The translations under genes were made by a program, and so were the position numbers. Shown piece after piece: positions 47,897 through 60,285 of a DNA stretch of 64,000 nt. Location: assembly GCA_000827495.1 (NCBI GenBank), contig KN817583.1, positions 161,763 to 225,762 of the forward strand, read 5' to 3'. The DNA is from Hypholoma sublateritium FD-334 SS-4. Its lineage: Eukaryota > Basidiomycota > Agaricomycetes > Agaricales > Strophariaceae. The notes under the pieces were generated by a model. It had not been told where the DNA came from, searched no databases, and was given only the letters and a program-made list of their open reading frames with translations. Position 1 is the first letter of the stretch; each line of letters opens with the position of its first letter.

Positions 47897-48592
47897 GCTG
47901 GTGTGGGTGCAGAATAAAGATAGACGAAAGGCGACGCAAAAACTTGACAGGTATACATACCTATATCGACCGGGTTAAAATCGTTTTTCTTCGTGGCGCC
48001 AGATGAGAAAGGCCGCACTTGTTTAAGTAGCTATGGAGATGCTTTCGCCTGAGAAGCTTCGGACGGTCCGTGGCATGCGCGGCTGCGAAGGAATACCAGT
48101 TGAAAGCAATTATAGAACGGCACTAAAGCATGTTATTGAGTTGTGTAAACAAGATTCAGAAAGTGATTGATTAAAGGGCGACGATTGGTCGAGAAGGCCG
48201 ATTGATCCAGAAAAGAACCTAAAATCGGTCGTTAGAATCCCGCGCCAGGCTGTCAGACCTAGGATAGGAGGTCGGAATAATCTAACTATCCGGTGGGGAA
48301 CACTAGAATGAGCGCAGCGACTAAAATACGCTTTGAAAGCATACGATCAGCGAGGCGTGTTACCGGAAAGGCCAGTGCACAGATTTCTGCCAAACGGCGG
48401 ATGGGATTGATATCAGATATGCATTATATTGAACTTGCAGTAGGTTATAACTTGTATCAACCCGCAGTCAAAGCCGCAACTTGAGGGGACCCCAAAAAAC
48501 TCAATGGAAGGAGTAATCTATCCAAAAAAGATGCAATATTAGCGGTGATATACGGATGGCGTGCAGGTCCTAACGACAGAATAGGAGCTTGC
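47897..48592. other. Intergenic, no gene recognised
   Basis: This contains the hydrolase promoter and the prefoldin 3' untranslated region. No coding evidence was found. Confidence 0.45.
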
Positions 48593-49229
48593 TCACCAAG
48601 GCTTTCCGGTCGGACCACCCTGCGTTTCGACTTGGATCTTCTGTTGCAGGATCCCAGTGAGGTAGTTCATATTCTCCCTTTTCTTCTGTATCGTGTCCTC
48701 TAGCGTGTCCACGTTTGTTCGGATGTATTCCACCTTGTCCGCGTAATGTTTCACGGCCTGTGGACGCGTCTACGATTACATGGCGTGCCTTAAGTTCTGA
48801 GAACGCGAGTTTGGGCCAAAGTGGTCTGACCTTTTGAACATAGTAGCCAGTTCCGATGTCAACAATGACATGATCCGGATCCGAGAGCTTCCCTGGTACA
48901 TATAGGGAATTTGTGAGAGGAACGAGGATCGTTTTGCCTAGCAATTCATGAGATATCGCTCAACCGAGAACAACTGTAACATACCTTTGTTGCTCGGCCT
49001 CACCTCGTTCACATTCTCCAGGCACGATTTGAATTTGGCCTGAGCCTGTTTCAGCTGCGCGAACGAGTTAGTAAGGTGCGTCAATTCCTGTTTTTCAATG
49101 TCGATCGTGATCAGTGGCAGAGTCGAGAGAGATAGGTTGACGAGCAATCACATCTTCAAGTTGTTTTCGGACTTCGGTAAGCTGTGCGATATCGAGATCT
49201 GCTACATTCACTGTTTGCTGTTGGGACAT
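48593..49229 (-). CDS. GIM5: Prefoldin subunit 5 (alpha-type)
   Basis: Four exons encode about 150 residues. The start is the ATG at 49227-49229 ([20 protein letters not shown]). A phase-0 intron links RKQLED to [19 protein letters not shown]. The beta-hairpin core [18 protein letters not shown] and [13 protein letters not shown] follows. The second coiled coil is [19 protein letters not shown], ending GGPTGKPW and TGA at 48593-48595. Prefoldin is the six-subunit jellyfish chaperone that hands nascent actin and tubulin to the CCT chaperonin. Length and motifs are normal for Pfd5/Gim5. This is a housekeeping gene, transcribed in the same direction as the hydrolase and the DENN gene on either side. 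Confidence 0.93.
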
Positions 49230-49648
49230 CGTTTGCCGACGTTGAGTGTTATACTTACCATTCGATTGCAGGCATCGGCGATTTCACTTGTGACATGTGA
49301 CAGATGTGCATACTTAAGTAATCACAGTCGCGTGACAGGCCACGTCCAGTCCAAGTCCAGTCCAGAGATGATTTCCAGTTGACAATAAATGTACAAGAGA
49401 CTTTCAAAGAGGAACAATCCTACAGCAAACTCTAAGCTACAAAGGGTGAAAACCTTTTGATTCCTGGGATAAAATAAGCAGAATGAAGATGAAGCCTGGG
49501 TATAGTGGGGTATAAATGTTAGAAATATAAACCGATATAACAAACAAAAGCCAAAGACAAGTCCGACTTGATAATGCGCAATCCAAAGAGAGATTACAAT
49601 AGAGAAATAAAGAGACTAGGAGAACGTCAGATCTGGAGAGTAGTTCAT
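49230..49648. other. Short intergenic region upstream of prefoldin
   Basis: This 419 bp spacer must include the prefoldin promoter and the 3' end of the DENN-type gene. No other feature was seen. Confidence 0.45.
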
Positions 49649-51833
49649 TTACCCGTAACCAAAGATAGCTCCCAGGAGATCCTTCCATCCGCGTCTGATG
49701 ACAACTTTGACTTGGCTTCCAGCGTATTCCTCCACGAGCCATTCGAGGTACTTGGCATCGAGGCTGCTCAAAGGGCCGAGTTCAAATGCAAGAATATCTT
49801 TAGGGGATAGGGATACCAGCCGGTTTCCTGCATCATCCGCGGCCAGGGATGGCGCGACGCCTTGCCTAACCAATATATCCTCCAGCACCGACAACTGGAA
49901 TAATGTGTGAGCATGGAACGTCTGCAGGAGGGCCATCGTCGTCAGAAGTTGATTGGTTCTCCGTTGTATTGATGCTTGTTCTGAGTCGTGAATATGGTCG
50001 AGCGCCACACTGTCCTCGCCTTCTGCAGGCGGCACTATTGTGGTGGATGTCGAGACCTGCCGCGCTTTTCCTGCCGACGTGGATGTCGGCGTTGATGGTA
50101 CGCTATTGACGATCGTGCCCTTCCCGCTCGACCATGACATAGCGCTGACTCGCCGCGGCGCCTTGGAGCTCGTTGACCCGCTTGCACCAAGGAGATGCGG
50201 GCTCTCCGCCGGTCGACCCTCGATACCCATCCCCACGCTCCGCACGTACGTCCCACCCATGCTGAGATCGTCGTCGCCCTCTAAGTGCACTGCGCCCCAG
50301 TTTTCTGGGCCGTTCGCGGTGGAATAAGACATCGTCGAGTTGCCCCGCCAGCTGCCCATCCAGAGCCCTGCGCAAATGATGCAAACATCTTCATAGACTT
50401 GCCAAGCGTCGGTCCAGGCAGTGACCGACTTAGATTTTGGAGATTGCGAAGAAGATGGCGGACCACAACACGTATGACCAGATACATTGTCGGGATCTAG
50501 TTGCAGGATACGATCAATTTCGTTCCACTGTCGATGAGTTAGTAAACATCAACGATGCGAAAGACGACCGTGACACTAACAAGTTTTACATCGCTCCATG
50601 CAAACCGTACGGTGGAGAGTCGATTTGGTTGTCCGGGAACTATTTTGGGGGTGTAAAAGGTAGGTCGAGATGATTTGTTGGGGGTGTAGGTCGTTAAGTC
50701 AATTAGGAGATCATAATACGTCGATTTTTCCAGGAAAAGTGCATCCGTTGTGCCTAATTTCTTTCAGCAAGAAATACGAAGACATAGATGAGGGTACACA
50801 CAGGCAATCCACCCGCGCCCAGTCATGCTCTCTGATCGTAGTCGGTCCGTGTCGTTCAGTGTGACCATTCCAATGACATGGATGGGCTCTTTATGCTGCG
50901 CGGAGAGCCGGTTGCTAAAGCTTCCTGTAGATTGTGCATCGAAACAGAGATCCCCGGCAACGCGACAGAGGATGGAGGCCACTTCCACGGGAGGGAGTGT
51001 GTAGATCATGATTCTCTTCCGTCCCAGGACATACTTGTACAAGGTGAGCGCGGATGGCCCTAATATCCGCAGCAAGTGCGGCAGGTGTAGGGTAGGATTG
51101 GTGTCACCGGGATTGGAATAAGGCTACGGAATGATTAGAAATGAAGTCATGACAGCCAACCGGTCGCACTCACCCCATCGAGCTCCGCGCTCCACCCCGT
51201 CCAGTCACCAGCCCCACCGAGGTCGGAGCGCCGCAATTTTCGTTCTTCAAAGAACACACGTGCAGGCTCCCAATCATCCTCCGTCGGTTGGAGAACGCCT
51301 GAACCTCCCGCCTCCACGCGCGCGTAGATCGTGTCTGTGAGCTCCTTGAGGGCGTTTATGTGGAGCCATGGGCGTGGACGGTGGGACTTTGCGAGCAAAA
51401 TTCCTAGCGAGGTAAGACGCACGCCGCGGTGCCCTTGTTCGGACGTCTTTCGCAGGCGAAAGACACAAACACCTTGCTGGCCGTCCTTTGTAAAGTACCT
51501 GGACATGTCGGGGTTAGTTGAATAGAAATATGAGAGAAGAAAACATACACGACGTCCTGCTCTACTAAATGGAGTCCACTTGGTAGTGCACTGAATTCCA
51601 GGTTCTCGAGGTCCAGATCTAACCTCGTTTAATTATGAGACTTTCAATCAGCTGCGCTGCTTACCTTCACTGGCCTTTGTACACCAGTCTATTATGTTTC
51701 CTTGTGTTGGATGAAACGAAGCATGGAATATTGCAACTGATTACGACAATTTAGATACAGTAGTAGCTGAGAGGGAATACACACCTAGATCTTGCGGGTA
51801 CTTGCTTGTAGAGTCGGATTCCGACGTAGACAT
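49649..51833 (-). CDS. LCHN/DENND11-like (DUF2347, DUF4484) protein
   Basis: The ATG at 51831-51833 gives MSTSESDSTSKYPQDL. It splices to VAIFHASFHPTQGNIIDW, EFSALPSGLHLVEQDVVYF and GVCVFRLRKT. Then come LLRILGPSALTLYKYVLGRK, RIMIYTLPPVEVASILC, TGRGWIACTTDA and YYDLLIDLTTS. The last exon is serine-rich, with a C-terminal helical part (LLTTMALLQTFHAHTLFQL) ending AIFGYG at the stop 49649-49651. These blocks match the DENN-related LCHN/Anr2 family. DENN proteins usually act as exchange factors for Rab GTPases in membrane traffic. For this subfamily the role is poorly known. The middle exons (about 50400-50700) were not resolved base by base. It shares a 345 bp divergent promoter with the nucleostemin gene. 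Confidence 0.8.
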
Positions 51834-52178
51834 TGTCCTTCTTTGGCTCTGAGTTGGCTGAGACACTAATCTTCAGTACAAATGGACCTTTCCGCCGATT
51901 GATTTAATTTAGGCGTTGGTATGACGCCGATTAACAAGGGCACAACAAGTTTTCAACAAAGTGGGGGCTGGTGGAAATCTAGCGGTAAGGTCAATAAGGT
52001 CAAGCAAAGGTCAAGGTATGGTTGTAATAATCAGACAGAGCAGGAGTCATCAAAACGGGAAAAGTATTTATACGTGCATTATGTAATAACTGTCTGGTGC
52101 ACGCTGGAGCTGCCTCCACCTTTGCCCCACCTCTTTAATCTCGCACAAAACGACCAGCGTCATTGCACAACAGTTTCA
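51834..52178. promoter_or_regulatory. Divergent promoter between DENN-type and nucleostemin genes
   Basis: These 345 bp between head-to-head start codons must carry both core promoters. No clear TATA box was found, as is common for housekeeping genes. Confidence 0.45.
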
Positions 52179-54440
52179 ATGATGGGAAGAACGAGTAAGT
52201 CAATTGATTCAATTACTAAGATTCATGTTGATAGCCTGTCTTTTCAGAAACCAAACGCCCAGTGGTACCACTGAAAACAAGTCTGTCCGATTCGAAAATC
52301 TGGTCCATAGAGCTCTTCTGATTTACTTCTTATCGAAGAGCTGAAGAAAGATCCCGGGATCCCAAGACTACCGAATCTGAAGGTCAAAGTGAGAAATGCA
52401 CAGACAAAACCTATGGTATGTGACAGTTGCTTTTTTTCTGTCGTTCTCCGATTTTGACAGTCAATCAGGTTCCGGAGGAACGTAGAATGGATCCTGATTC
52501 CACTATGGCATCTGAACCCACACTGTCGACCCTTGCTATACTTGCTGCAGAAGCGGAAGCCTCGTCATCAGCACAGCAACAGTTCAACCATCCGTCCGCT
52601 TCAGCTTCCACCATATCCGGAAAAACCAGGGAGCAAATGCGAAAATATTATCTGAAGGCCCTGCATAAGGTTGTAGACGACAGTGATATCATCATCTTAG
52701 TGTTGGATGCGCGGGATCCCGAGGGTTGTCGGAGTAGGCTCGTGGAAGAGGAAGTGAGACGTCGGGAATCGGAAGGGAAAAAATTGGTCTTCGTTCTCAA
52801 CAAGATTGGTATGCTCGTCGTTGTCAATAGATTGATTTGTCTAATTGAAATCCGAAAGATTTGGTACCGAAGTCTAACGCACAAGCATGGTTGAAATTCT
52901 TACGCCACTCAACTCCCACCCTGCCTTTCCTTTCTAATGCCTCTTCGCAGCATCAACGGAATAATATCTCCTCTTCAACAGCCCCGTCTTTGCTTAAACT
53001 TTTAAAGGCCTATAAACCAAAAGCTGGAAGTGTCACGATTGGTGTCGTCGGATACCCCAACGTTGGAAAAAGTAGTCTAATAAACAGTCTCAAGCGCAGC
53101 AAGGTCAGTCTCCGCCATTGTCGTTTATTAATTGATATTTATATCTCCAATTTCCGCCAGGTGTGCGCTGTTGCTGCCCAACCGGGTCATACCAAAGATC
53201 TACAATCAATACAGCTGGAACGCGGGATGCGCATAATCGATTCGCCCGGGGTGGTGTTCGATGATGACGACTTTGACGATGGAAAGGGCAACAAGAAGGG
53301 AAGTGTACTCCTTCGTAATGTGGTGAGGGTCGAGGATATCGAGGACCCCATAGCAGTTGGTAAGTTGATGATATATGAATTTGCCACCGTCAGATGCATG
53401 ATCTGACTTTTTTCCAGTGGAAGAAATCATTGGACGCACAGCTCCCGAAACTTTGCAAAAGATCTATAACCTTCCCGAATTTACATCTACCCTAGAGTTC
53501 CTGACTATGGTGGCTTTGAGCAACGGTCGGCTTCTCAAGGTATAATCACTGTTGTACTTCACCTCGTTCGTGCTTTCGCTAATATGGTAAACTTATCAGG
53601 GCGGGACTCCCGATTTGAACTCTGCAGCCCGCCAGGTTTTAAGCGACTGGAACCAACAAAAAATCCCATATTTTTCGAGCCCTCCCACTATCCATCCCTC
53701 ATTGATACCATCTACCAGTGCGCACTGCCCTCTTACATGTTGATTCTTGTTGACAGTGCGTTTGCTCTAGTTCCGGCCACACGCAATGGGGACGAAGCTC
53801 CCACCATTGCTCCCGGAGCAGAAAACGTCGGTCAAGCACAGATCCTGTCCGAATTTTCTCAGCCGTTTACCCTGGATGGCCTTTTCGGGGCGGCCGATGC
53901 GGGGGTGTTTGGAAACCGCGCGAATGACGACGTACCAATGGGTGCTGATGAGGACGGGGATATATTTTGGGATGCCGTCGAAGGCACTGAACCGATGGAC
54001 GAAGACGGGTATGTTTTCTACTTGGTTTAACTTTTCTGCGCTCACCCAGTTTATTTTCTTCGCTCAGAATTGCGATGGAATCTGACGACCTCGTCCATGT
54101 GGTCCCCCGAAAACGATCGCGCTCGCCTTCACTGGTTCCCCCTGTACCTGATATCTCCTCTGAACGCGTCGCAATGCCCTTCAACCAAGCAGATGCTCTG
54201 ACCTGGCAGAGCCGCCAACCTAAACGGCAGCGAAAAAATAAGGATATCCCCGCATACGATGCTCCTCCTGATCGGCACATCTTGCAGCAGATGGGCAAAA
54301 GCAATCCACTCAGTCGGAAGGCACTCAAGAAAGACGCCAAGCGAGCTCGCAAGGCACATAGAACAGACGCGGGGACTACACCCTCAGGCGGCGGCATGGA
54401 CGTAGACGGCGAGAGCTTGGAGTTCAGTTTCATGGCATGA
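52179..54440 (+). CDS. GRN1: Nucleostemin/GNL3-type nucleolar GTPase
   Basis: The start is one of two adjacent ATGs (52179 or 52182). The short first exon MMGRTK splices to TKRPVVPLKTSLSDSKIW, then NLKVKVRNAQTKPM. The circularly permuted GTPase order is clear: DARDPEGCRS (G5-like), VLNKID|LVP (G4), GYPNVGKSSLINSL (G1), QPGHTKDLQ (G2) and DSPGVVFDDD (G3). A C-terminal acidic region follows (DEDGDIFWDAVEG). The basic tail (LSRKALKKDAKRARKAH) ends at TGA 54440. This is the normal architecture of Grn1 of fission yeast and nucleostemin of animals, which act in 60S ribosomal subunit maturation and export from the nucleolus. The G4 motif is split by an intron. All GTP-binding motifs are intact. The symbol is by similarity only. 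Confidence 0.92.
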
Positions 54441-54990
54441 TCACGGCGACCGCTGTAGAGCATCGCCTCAATTAACAAGCCCATAATTTTTTGCATTGCA
54501 TCTTTCATCCTCATCTACATACGCATAATGGTTCTTGTCTACAGGAACAATTTCATCCATTCTGCCACTCTCGTAGTCACCCAGTCATTGCATACGAGTT
54601 AATGATTCGACGATCGACGATCCTACAAATTATGCATTACGGTCAGAGGTAGACTTGACTTGATGACATTTCTTATCCGCAGGCCTACCTCTTTTCTGTA
54701 AAATTCAATCAATCGCAGGTAAAATCCGACAAAGTCACTGGCACTCCAAAGACGCGGTCAAGACTAGAAGACAGCAGTGATGGTGAGCTTACTACGTAAT
54801 CGAAGTGAGTCAAGGAAGAATGTTTTTGCCCGAATTGTGTTCACCTACTTCCCAGTTAAGCTATCGAAAAGCTTTACTTGTGGCTTAGGTTGTCGATTCT
54901 AGAACATACTGGACGATTACGAGAAGGAAGCCACTTTAAACTGACGTTTCTGCCATCGACGGTGGACCTTGCTTTTGCTCCCTCACACTC
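54441..54990. other. Intergenic, no gene recognised
   Basis: This spacer separates two genes on the same strand. It holds the nucleostemin 3' end and the promoter of the Hsp70-like gene. Confidence 0.5.
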
Positions 54991-57852
54991 ATGCCGTTAT
55001 TGACACGTAGAAAGAACGTTGAACCTAAGCTAGTCGTAGCAATCGACATTGGCACGACCTACAGTGCCGTTTCGTATTGCATAATCACTAGTCAAGACAG
55101 GCTTCAAGAAACTTATAACTTCCAAGAGGTTCGCATGCAATAAACCAGCCACTTTCTATGCACACCTCTCACTCAATTCTTGCTAGGTTAACCGATGGCC
55201 TGGGCAGGTTGGTGCCATCATTTTTAAACCACTGCAGTGGTCATCTCTTACCAACGAACCCAAGATTACTGCAGACGCTAAGATCCCCTCAGTTCTTTTC
55301 TATGACCAGGAAGGCAAATGTCGCCTTGGCGGCGCAGAGATAGAAGACTTGGTATGCCTTGAATGATGTTCAGATGATATTCTGTATCTCATATGATTTC
55401 CACACTCAATAGACATTACTCTTCGACGCGGAAGAGGAAGGCTGGGAAAAAGCAGAATGGCGAGTCCCATGATATGTCGGCGCGCTGGCCAGGCTGATTT
55501 AATTGTACTGTTTCTTGACCCGCACATGTCCTCTTCCCATCTTGGCAGGTGGAAGCTCTTACTCCGCCCTGAGCAATTGTCTGTCCCGAACGAAATTTCT
55601 CCGCTACCCTATGGAATCAGTGTCGACAAGGTCCTTGAAAACTTCTTAGCGTATATCAAATCCAATCTCCAGCAGTTCATCGTCAACGCACAAGTTAAAG
55701 GCCAAACAACTTGGAATAGCCTAAGCCCGTCAATGGATGTCATCCTCACGATTCCAAACGGATGGGACGGAAAGGTGCAACATAGAATGAGAAATGCGGC
55801 CATTCATGCACAGCTCGTAAGCCCCGACGGGGGCAAAAGAGTCAGATTTCTCTCCGAAGGCGAAGTAAGATACCCAATCTCGCTGAGCAATTATTCAGCA
55901 GATCGCTGATAGCGTTCTTCTCTTTGAAAGGCAGCCATTCACTATTGCTTGGACTATGCTAAGATATCGGACCAAGTATCTGTAAGCTCTAAATACATAT
56001 CATCATGAAAGGGTATCATATTAATGCACCTTCTGCGTAGGTCGGCAATATCGTTATCGTTTGTGATACCGGAGGTGATGATTATTTCTCCTGAGTGCTG
56101 TACAAAAAAACTCTCTAACGAATGTTATTGGGATAGGTGGAACAACTGATATCGGGTGCGCCCTTTTGACACCGGACTCTCGTGAAGTTGGGTCCAGGTT
56201 GATAGACGTACTTTATATAGAATTTATCGAGTCAAGAATCTGTCACCCACAAGCTTGGAAGAGATAGCAAGTCCCTCGTGTGAGTGCCGTACGATGCGAT
56301 AATTTGACGAAGCCTATAAGAGACTGAAATACATGACTACGCAGGTTTAATTGCAGGAGGGGTATTTGTCGACACCGCGGCGAAGATATATATAACTGGT
56401 TTGGACAAGACATTTCTCTATATCTTTTTTTCGCGGCTAATGCACATGTCACATTTGCATCCACAGAGCAGCTGAAAGGATCAGAGTGGGATACGCCGGA
56501 GTGCCTGGCAAAATCTTTCACTGTATTTGAACGACTTGTGAAGCGACAGGTACGTACACGAAAGAATCCGTTTAAGTATGATGTTCATCTACTTCTTCAG
56601 TTCCAAGGCTCGGAGAATGCTATGTTCCTTCCTCTACATGGATCTCGACGTACGGATGATACCCGGGGGATCATGCGAGGACAATTGATGATTCCAAGGT
56701 TAGCGTACTTTCAATGAAGTTCCAGACTACCTTGTCTGATTATAAATGTTGTCCTTTGGCTGCGAAATGCCACACAGGGACAAGATGGCTTCTTTTTTCG
56801 AAACATCATTGGATAGAATCAAACATGGACTCATGGATGTATTGGGTAGAGATTTTGGCTCGAGTGTTAACGTAAGTTTTCGACATTCTTTTTGAGCACC
56901 TCACAATCTGATGCAAAAAATCAGAATATTCTACTTGTTGGCGGATTCGCGGAATCGCGATACGCTTTCACAAAAATAACGGAATGGGCCTCAAAATTCA
57001 CCGAGCTTGACATCTCGAAACCTGATCATGTCTTGTCGAAGGCAATTCCACACGGCGCTTTAAGCTGGTACACACGCTCCGCCGTACAAACAAAAATAGC
57101 AAAATTCCATTACGGGGCAGAGACCGACGTAGAGTTTGATGAAAATGATCCTGACATGGTTGGACGGCGTGTATATAAGAACATATTAGGTGAACGGCGC
57201 GTTCGTGGCGGATGGGAGTCCATCGTGAAGAAAGTAGAGCACTATTTAAGTTCTCTCACCCTTGCACCAACTGATACTCAAACTTATTTTCTAGGACGCA
57301 AAAATTCTTGCTACTGATGAACATTCCAAGTCGTTTCATCAAGACGTTCAGGAGCATGGAAGCATGAACATTGAGATGGAGCTCTATGCTTACCGTTGGG
57401 CAGCGCCACCATCATTCTTTAGCAATTCGGGTGCGTATAATCTGTCAAATGCCTCGTCTCAACACATGTCCGTCGAGTTCTTACATGTCACAATTAGATG
57501 GTACTACAAAAGAAGGGTTTATTTATCTCGGTACTGTCACCGCTGACCTTACACAATGCTTCAATGCTGGAGCTTTTCAAACGTCGCCAACCGGAAAAAA
57601 ATACAAAAGACTTCAGGTGACACGAAAATTTGATATCCTTAACTTCACAGCGGCTGACGCAGCCCTTTACTATCCAGTATGAAATGTGCCTTTCCTTTGC
57701 TGAAATTGAGATTCAGGCAAGGTTGAAGTGGAAAGAAAAAGTAAGTCCTCAATACAAGCAACACATTATCAAGAGAAATTCATTCAATGTCTAATATGGA
57801 TACACAGAACGCGGTAAAATTCGGACAAGCAACAATAGTGTACGATATTTAG
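54991..57852 (+). CDS. Hsp70-like ATPase (HSPA12-type)
   Basis: The ATG at 54991 gives MPLLTRRKNVEPK, then VVAIDIGTTYSAVSY (phosphate-1 loop) and RWPGQ|WSSLTNEPKITADAKI. Next are PSVLFYDQEGKCRLGGAE, SPSMDVILTIPNGWDG, VCDTGGGTTDI (phosphate-2 loop) and NILLVGGFAESRY (adenosine motif). The end needs an intron from CTTCAG|gtgaca to ctgacgcag. It yields LQPFTIQYEMCLSFAEIEIQ and then NAVKFGQATIVYDI before TAG at 57850-57852. These proteins keep the actin-like Hsp70 ATPase fold but lack the classical substrate-binding domain. Mushrooms carry many copies of unknown role. About a dozen introns are present, not all placed exactly. The motifs look intact. Its stop overlaps that of the gene on the other strand. 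Confidence 0.85.
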
Positions 57853-59376
57853 GTATATTTCGAAAGAGGGAGGAGACTTTTTGTGAATACTTGTGGTAAA
57901 ATCAGTACTTTAATACCACTCTCGAGCGAGGCGCATAGTCCAAACTTATAGGTACCCAGTATAGACTCCCCGCGCGTTGGGCGGACGTTTTGGGCAGTAT
58001 CAAAAACTGTGGCATACTTTTGACTGAACCTACTACGATTGGACTGTGATGATGTTTTTGGCGGCGCAAGCATCACCTTCATCAAAGAAGTCACAACGTC
58101 GCGCTGGATTGTGGCGGATATTTCTTGGCTTCGTTGGACAACACCGCCCACTGCTTGCTGCAACCCATCAACAACGTCATGGACAATTTGTCGAAATTTG
58201 GGACAATTGGTAGGGAGGACGGTGAAGATGATTTCCTTTAAGGAATCCAGAATGTCGTTGGTTAAGATATCGAGTGTGGCGTTGAATTTTCCTTCAAGTT
58301 CGTGCTGAAGGGAAAACCTTGCCGAATAAGTCATGGATCGCCAATGTTGGGAAGAGCTCCAAGAATCTATTGGATCTTTCAGTTCACTTCTGGGACAGCA
58401 AAGTTGAAAAGACTCACTCTTTCCGCATATATCATCATACATGCGCTCAAGAACATCATTTGACAGGGGATCGTCATCATTCTGAGAGCCGTAGAATGTG
58501 CGCCCAGTAAACCAGGCCTGATCCAAGGATTGACAAATTTTGTTATGTAGTAGAACATCAAGAAAGAAATCTCTATCTTCAGACTCAATACATTTACCAG
58601 ATCTCAATAGTTTATACACCGGCATCAATGCGCCCATGTAGGCAGGGTCCAAGTTTCCTTTGAAGACCCGATCGAAAGTTATGGTCGGCCTAATGTCCTT
58701 TTTCTTGAGGTTGAGTTGATGTACGATCTGAAAGATAACATTTTCAAGGGCGTAGTTGAGGTTATCCACAAGATCTTTGACTTCCGTCTCGGACACACGG
58801 TCGACATTGAAGTTAAATCGGTCTGTCAAGTTCGGCATATTGATTGTCGACGGCGGCGTTGACTCGCGCTGAACAGTATGGCTCCTGCGTATTCTGGAAT
58901 GTGAAGAAAAGTAAATAAATGTCGGTTATCACTACCACATGAAAACTGACAGAGAATGGAAAATTCTGATCATGATGGACATCATTGAAGTGGAATTATC
59001 GAGGAGTTACATTTAAATGAGACATCCCGCACACTCTGCGGATTTGAGACGTCGGTGGAATATCACTCACATACTGAGCTTTCTTTTCCTTGTAGCTTTT
59101 TTGACGGTGAAAGACATGCCGCCTACATTGCCCACGAGGTCTCCGAGTCCGTCTTCCGACCCAGCACCAGTCTCGTTAGGCTGAGCAGTCGTCTGCAGCC
59201 GCTTGGGGCGGCCCTTTTGATATTTTCGTTTTCTGATTTGACCTTTTTCGGTCATTTCAGGAGGTGTATTCTTTCGACCTGATATTGATAAGTTCAACGA
59301 CACAGCTTTTTTGAAGGGAAAATTGTGTCTGACCGTTGACCTTTGATCGAGTCTGTTTGGATTTCTGCGTTGCCAT
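57849..59376 (-). CDS. Uncharacterised protein with basic N-terminus
   Basis: No family was recognised. Three exons can be joined in phase. The first starts MATQKSKQTRSK (ATG 59374-59376). The second is lysine/arginine-rich (IRKRKYQKGRPKRLQ and KKATRKRKLS), suggesting nuclear or nucleic-acid association. The third runs from about 58893 to 57849. It reads IRRSHTVQRESTPPSTINMP, then an acidic helical region (VDRVSETEVKDLVDNLNYAL, IVHQLNLKKKDIRPTITF). The C-terminal half has helices of coiled-coil character (LEGKFNATLDILTNDILDSL) and no cysteine pattern. The second donor (gtgagt, after AGT AT) is strong. The first intron acceptor (gaaag) is weaker. A shorter protein starting at MPNLTDRF (58838) is the alternative. 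It ends with TAA at 57849-57851, inside the overlap with the Hsp70-like gene's stop. Confidence 0.65.
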
Positions 59377-60285
59377 ATTATAAACGTAGTGGGACTTGGA
59401 ATATTTAGTGCACAAGTTCGACGTTCGGTTTACGTTTTCAAGTTGGTGGAGCGAGGCAACTCCCGATATTGTGTGACCTTTTCCTTCGAAGTTCCCAGGC
59501 TGTGCCCTGCTCAATCATATTCTCAGCTCATGATCACCCGGAGTGGTTTGAACCTACCATGAATGATCTATTGATCTATTTCTATACTGACCCTCTGCCA
59601 GTTATGAGTATTACTTCTAAAGGCCGTCATCTACAACTGAACGACGCTCAAGAACCAGGAGAATGATGGTCTTTTGTTTAAAATAGGCCAGACTCCCCAC
59701 TAGGCGGTCAAGCTTCCCGGGTTAGCCATATTATGACCATTGGCTACAAATGAAATGGCTTGCGATGAGCCTGTACGACGCGTCTACGCTGAGGTAAGTA
59801 GTAGTACCGTTAGACTATGGGGAGGTATCGTTCGATTGCTACCTTTCGATCCAGGCACAACATGGTATCCAGGGTGCTTGAAGGGTAAGCGGATAAGATA
59901 AAGATGATCTGTGTAGCACGGCAGCACGGCAAGGCAAAGGCAGACAGCAGACAGCAGTGTAAGTACTGCCGAGATGCCTGGCAACGCGAGGTGCAAGCGG
60001 GGAGGGTGCGCGCACACGCTGTTTCCAGTTCAGTAGGCGCGTATGTGTTGTGTACAACAGAATGAAAAAATACCATATTTATTTCCGCGAGATAATGAGT
60101 GGTTGAGTGGACATTCATGAAGTATGACAAATATGTAGCAAGTACCACTACTGGTCCATTTTTCAGTACAAAGAGGAAAATTGCAGATGATTGATGGTCA
60201 GTGCTAGGTCGATTCAAGTATATAATACTTGTGTATAGTGCCACTAAACAACTTTTATTCGACTGGCCACCGAACTTCATTGCGT
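59377..60285. other. Divergent intergenic region
   Basis: This lies between two genes of unknown function that face away from each other. Open frames on both strands lack content. Imperfect gcacggcaaggcaaaggcagac-like short repeats occur near 59920-59955. Confidence 0.4.
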
